Origin: Actinophytocola sp035995025
Lineage (GTDB): Bacteria > Actinomycetota > Actinomycetes > Mycobacteriales > Pseudonocardiaceae
NCBI GenBank assembly: GCA_035995025.1
Contig: DASYKY010000057.1
Coordinates: 223,569 to 287,568, forward strand
Direction of reading: 5' to 3'
DNA: 64,000 bases
Within the stretch, counting starts at the first letter, position 1. Every line of letters starts with the position of its first letter. Shown here piece by piece: positions 61,813 to 64,000 of the stretch. A program made the position numbers and the translations under genes. The notes under the pieces are model-generated. The model made no database searches and was not told the origin of the DNA. It was given only the letters and a program-made list of their open reading frames with translations.

Positions 61813-63924
61813 GTGACCCGCCACACCCTGCTGGTGGCGGCGCTGTTCTCGGCCACGGCGCTTGTCGCCGGGGTCGCCGTCAGCCCCGCCGCCGCATCCG
61901 CAGCACCCCCGGCCGCCCCCGCCCACCCCTGGCAGTACGACCACTGGCCGCAGCAGCAGCCGTGGCAGACCTCGGCGCCCGGCGCGCAGCCCGCCGACGC
62001 GAAGCGGGTCCAGCAGCGGGGCTTCCCGGCCCCCGTCGACCCGCAGAACTGGCAGAACCCCGACGACATGACGTGGGCGGACTACCGCAAGCCGCCGCAC
62101 ACGAACTGGGTGGACCCGTCGAAGGAGGGCTCGACGCGCCAGTTCCGCGGCGCGCTGGTGCTCACCGACTACCCGAACCAGTCGTTCGTGGTGACCCAGC
62201 CGCAGAACTCCACGGTGTTCGGCAACCCGACGGCGGAGGCGCACGACATCCCGCGCGAGAACGTCGCGCAGTACTACCAGGACTTCCTGAACAAGCCCGG
62301 GGCGCTCAACCACGGCCACACCATCCACGAGTACTGGATGGAGGACTCCGGCGGCCGCTACGGCGTCGACCTGACCGGGTTCGGTCCCTACCAGATGCCG
62401 GGCAAGTCCCACGAGTACGCGATGGAGTTCCAGGGCGACACCGGCTGCCCGGCCGGCGACACGTGCGACCGGGACATCCGCACCGACGCGCGCGCCGCGT
62501 GGGTGGCCGACGTCGGCGAGGACGTCGCGGACAGCTTCGACTTCGTGTTCTTCCTGTCGGCGGGCCAGGACGAGTCGTCGACCTGGCAGGAGTTCGGGCC
62601 GATGAAGTTCGAGACGAAGGAGGAGGTCACCGACGACCTCGGCCCGCCGGACGACAGCCTGCCGAACTGGGTCGACACCCGGTACGTGGACTGGACGTCG
62701 TGGGCGGCCGGCTCCACCATCTGGCCGAACGCGGGCGGCGGCACGTCCACCCAGGCCGAGAGCTCGGGGCAGAGCACGTACGCGCACGAGTTCAGCCACA
62801 TCCTCGGCATCGGGGACAACTACAACAACCCGTTCAGCATCCCGGCCCGCCGCGACTACTCCGGCCCGTGGGAGATGCTCTCCCGCGGCACGTTCAACGG
62901 CCCGGGCGGCCCGCACAGCCGATGGATGATCCCGGCGACCGGCGGCAGCTCGATGGGCGCGCAGCACATGCTGCGCAACAAGATCAAGCTCGAGATGGTC
63001 GACGAGCAGAACGTGCTGCGCCTGTCCCGCGAGGCGCTCGCCGACTCCGGCATGGTGATCGCGCGGGTCACCGCCCGCAGTGTCCAACCAGGACGCAACG
63101 ACCTGTCGGGCATCAACGTCCAGATGGACACCGGTGACCTGGATCCGGCGTGCGACGTGGACACCGATCCGTTCTGCGACGGCGGCGGGTACAACAACTA
63201 CACCGTCGAGGTCGTCGACCGGATGGGCTCGGACTCGTTCACGCCGGACGCCGGGGTGCTGCTGGCGAAGACGAAGAACGAGGACCGCGCGCCGTTCGAG
63301 TGGGCCATCGACGCGAACCCGCAGGACATCGGGATGACCGACTTCGTGCGGCCGGACGGCACCCGCGTGCCGATCACGATCGGCGACTACCGGCAGCTGT
63401 CCGACTCGCTGTTCCACGCGGGCACCGACTCCGGCAGCGAGTACGAGTACACCGACGAGGCGAACCGGCTGCACTTCTACGTGCTCGACGTGCGGCGCAA
63501 CCGGTCCGGCGAGCTGTCGTACACGGTGGCCGTCAAGTCCCTCGACGGCGCCGGCCCCCAGCGGCACGGCGTCGCCGTGCTGCCGGCGGCCGGCAAGGCG
63601 AACCACAGCGGACTCGCCACGTGCAAGTTCCCGCTGGTCAACACGGGGCGGTCGGCCGCGCCGGCCGGCCAGCACCCGGAGGACGTGCGCAAGTACCTGA
63701 ACGGTGACGTCTACCGGCTTTCCGCCACTGTGGACGGTCGCGGATGGACGGTCGACGTGCCGAACCAGCTCACCACGGCGGACTTCGGCAAGGACGTCCG
63801 GGTGCCGGTGTACGCGTTGAAGAGCGGGTCCGGTTCGCGGCTGGCGAAGGTGACGCTGACCGCGTCGTCGGAGAGCGACCCGTCGAAGACGGACACCGCG
63901 ACGTGCACGGTGCTGTCGCGATGA
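61813..63924 (+). CDS. Secreted M6-type zinc metalloprotease
   Basis: The 703-aa secreted protein has a signal peptide to about residue 30 (ASAAP) and an M6-like catalytic region (about 108-400). The zinc motif HEFSHILGIGD is at 325-335, with a conserved downstream Asp and the Met-containing turn WEMLSRGTFNGPGG. C-terminal beta-rich regions follow. Asp/Asn-rich loops (GDLDPACDVDTDPFCDGGG) may bind calcium. GTG 61813 has a weak Shine-Dalgarno. Its stop overlaps the next gene's start. M6 proteases are extracellular; the immune inhibitor A-like group is the closest match. Confidence 0.85.
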   Translation: MTRHTLLVAALFSATALVAGVAVSPAAASAAPPAAPAHPWQYDHWPQQQPWQTSAPGAQPADAKRVQQRGFPAPVDPQNWQNPDDMTWADYRKPPHTNWVDPSKEGSTRQFRGALVLTDYPNQSFVVTQPQNSTVFGNPTAEAHDIPRENVAQYYQDFLNKPGALNHGHTIHEYWMEDSGGRYGVDLTGFGPYQMPGKSHEYAMEFQGDTGCPAGDTCDRDIRTDARAAWVADVGEDVADSFDFVFFLSAGQDESSTWQEFGPMKFETKEEVTDDLGPPDDSLPNWVDTRYVDWTSWAAGSTIWPNAGGGTSTQAESSGQSTYAHEFSHILGIGDNYNNPFSIPARRDYSGPWEMLSRGTFNGPGGPHSRWMIPATGGSSMGAQHMLRNKIKLEMVDEQNVLRLSREALADSGMVIARVTARSVQPGRNDLSGINVQMDTGDLDPACDVDTDPFCDGGGYNNYTVEVVDRMGSDSFTPDAGVLLAKTKNEDRAPFEWAIDANPQDIGMTDFVRPDGTRVPITIGDYRQLSDSLFHAGTDSGSEYEYTDEANRLHFYVLDVRRNRSGELSYTVAVKSLDGAGPQRHGVAVLPAAGKANHSGLATCKFPLVNTGRSAAPAGQHPEDVRKYLNGDVYRLSATVDGRGWTVDVPNQLTTADFGKDVRVPVYALKSGSGSRLAKVTLTASSESDPSKTDTATCTVLSR

Positions 63925-64000
63925 GACGCCTCGCGGCCGCCGCGCTCGCCATCCTGACGGGCGCGGCGGTCGCGGTGACCGCCGCGCCGGCGCACGCCGA
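63921..64000 (+). CDS. 5' end of a secreted-protein gene
   Basis: ATG 63921 overlaps the protease stop (ATGA). The 26 visible codons encode a classic signal peptide: a basic start MRRL, a hydrophobic core AAAALAILTGAAVAVT and an A-x-A cleavage site (APAHA). The mature part lies beyond the window. Coupling to the protease suggests a functional partner such as an inhibitor, chaperone or second hydrolase, but this is speculative. Confidence 0.7.
   Translation, partial: MRRLAAAALAILTGAAVAVTAAPAHA

Overview
The window is very GC-rich, densely packed DNA from a filamentous actinomycete. Nearly every gene uses G or C at third codon positions, GTG starts are common, and neighbouring genes often overlap through ATGA or GTGA. 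Secreted CBM13 chitinases and glucanases, DasR-type dre sites, family 2B (EshA-like) encapsulins and form I carbon monoxide dehydrogenase point to the Pseudonocardiales (Amycolatopsis and relatives). That placement is inference; no rRNA or marker gene is present.

Layout. 1-4.3 kb: a ROK repressor facing a GH63 hydrolase across a palindromic operator, then a 22-bp repeat array and two membrane proteins. 4.4-12.1 kb: one coupled minus-strand operon of two family 2B encapsulin shell genes, a short-chain prenyl diphosphate synthase, ispH, dxs and ispG. 12.4-18.7 kb: epimerase, GH2 beta-galactosidase, VOC protein, winged-helix regulator and a mannonate-dehydratase-family enolase. 18.8-23.5 kb: a GH16-GH30-GH18 operon whose three enzymes each carry a CBM13, under a dre site. 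23.6-39.5 kb: a carbon monoxide oxidation region with hypothetical/MoxR/CoxE genes, five tiny membrane proteins, coxG, coxMSL (minus), a LysR regulator, a second coxMSL (plus) and an XdhC-YHS fusion. 39.5-45.2 kb: stress, pirin, DUF4180, DUF402 and membrane genes. 44.4-49.8 kb: two GntR regulators and a 5-oxoprolinase/transporter operon. 49.9-54.1 kb: a shortened IclR, an AhpD-like gene with an in-frame UGA, and a flavin oxidoreductase pair. 54.2-64 kb: two GH18 chitinases, a DUF2339 membrane protein, a PucR-type regulator and an M6-type metalloprotease.

How the genes fit together. The encapsulin operon supplies committed MEP enzymes plus a prenyl synthase beside two distinct shell proteins, suggesting a terpenoid-precursor compartment; no terpene cyclase lies in the window. 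The cox region encodes two complete M-S-L enzymes with the active-site loop AYxCSFR, maturation factors (MoxR, CoxE, CoxG, XdhC) and a divergent LysR. The secreted hydrolases would attack fungal walls (beta-1,3-glucan, beta-1,6-glucan, chitin).

The most unusual observation is at 51,406-51,408. A UGA sits exactly where the AhpD CxxC motif needs its second cysteine, the reading frame continues for about 250 codons, and a perfect 8-bp hairpin with a GU-containing loop follows 9 nt later. Together these suggest a selenoprotein. Several families of non-coding repeats (22-bp arrays abutting stop codons, a 122-bp tandem repeat, and two repeated 5'-leader types) also deserve attention.
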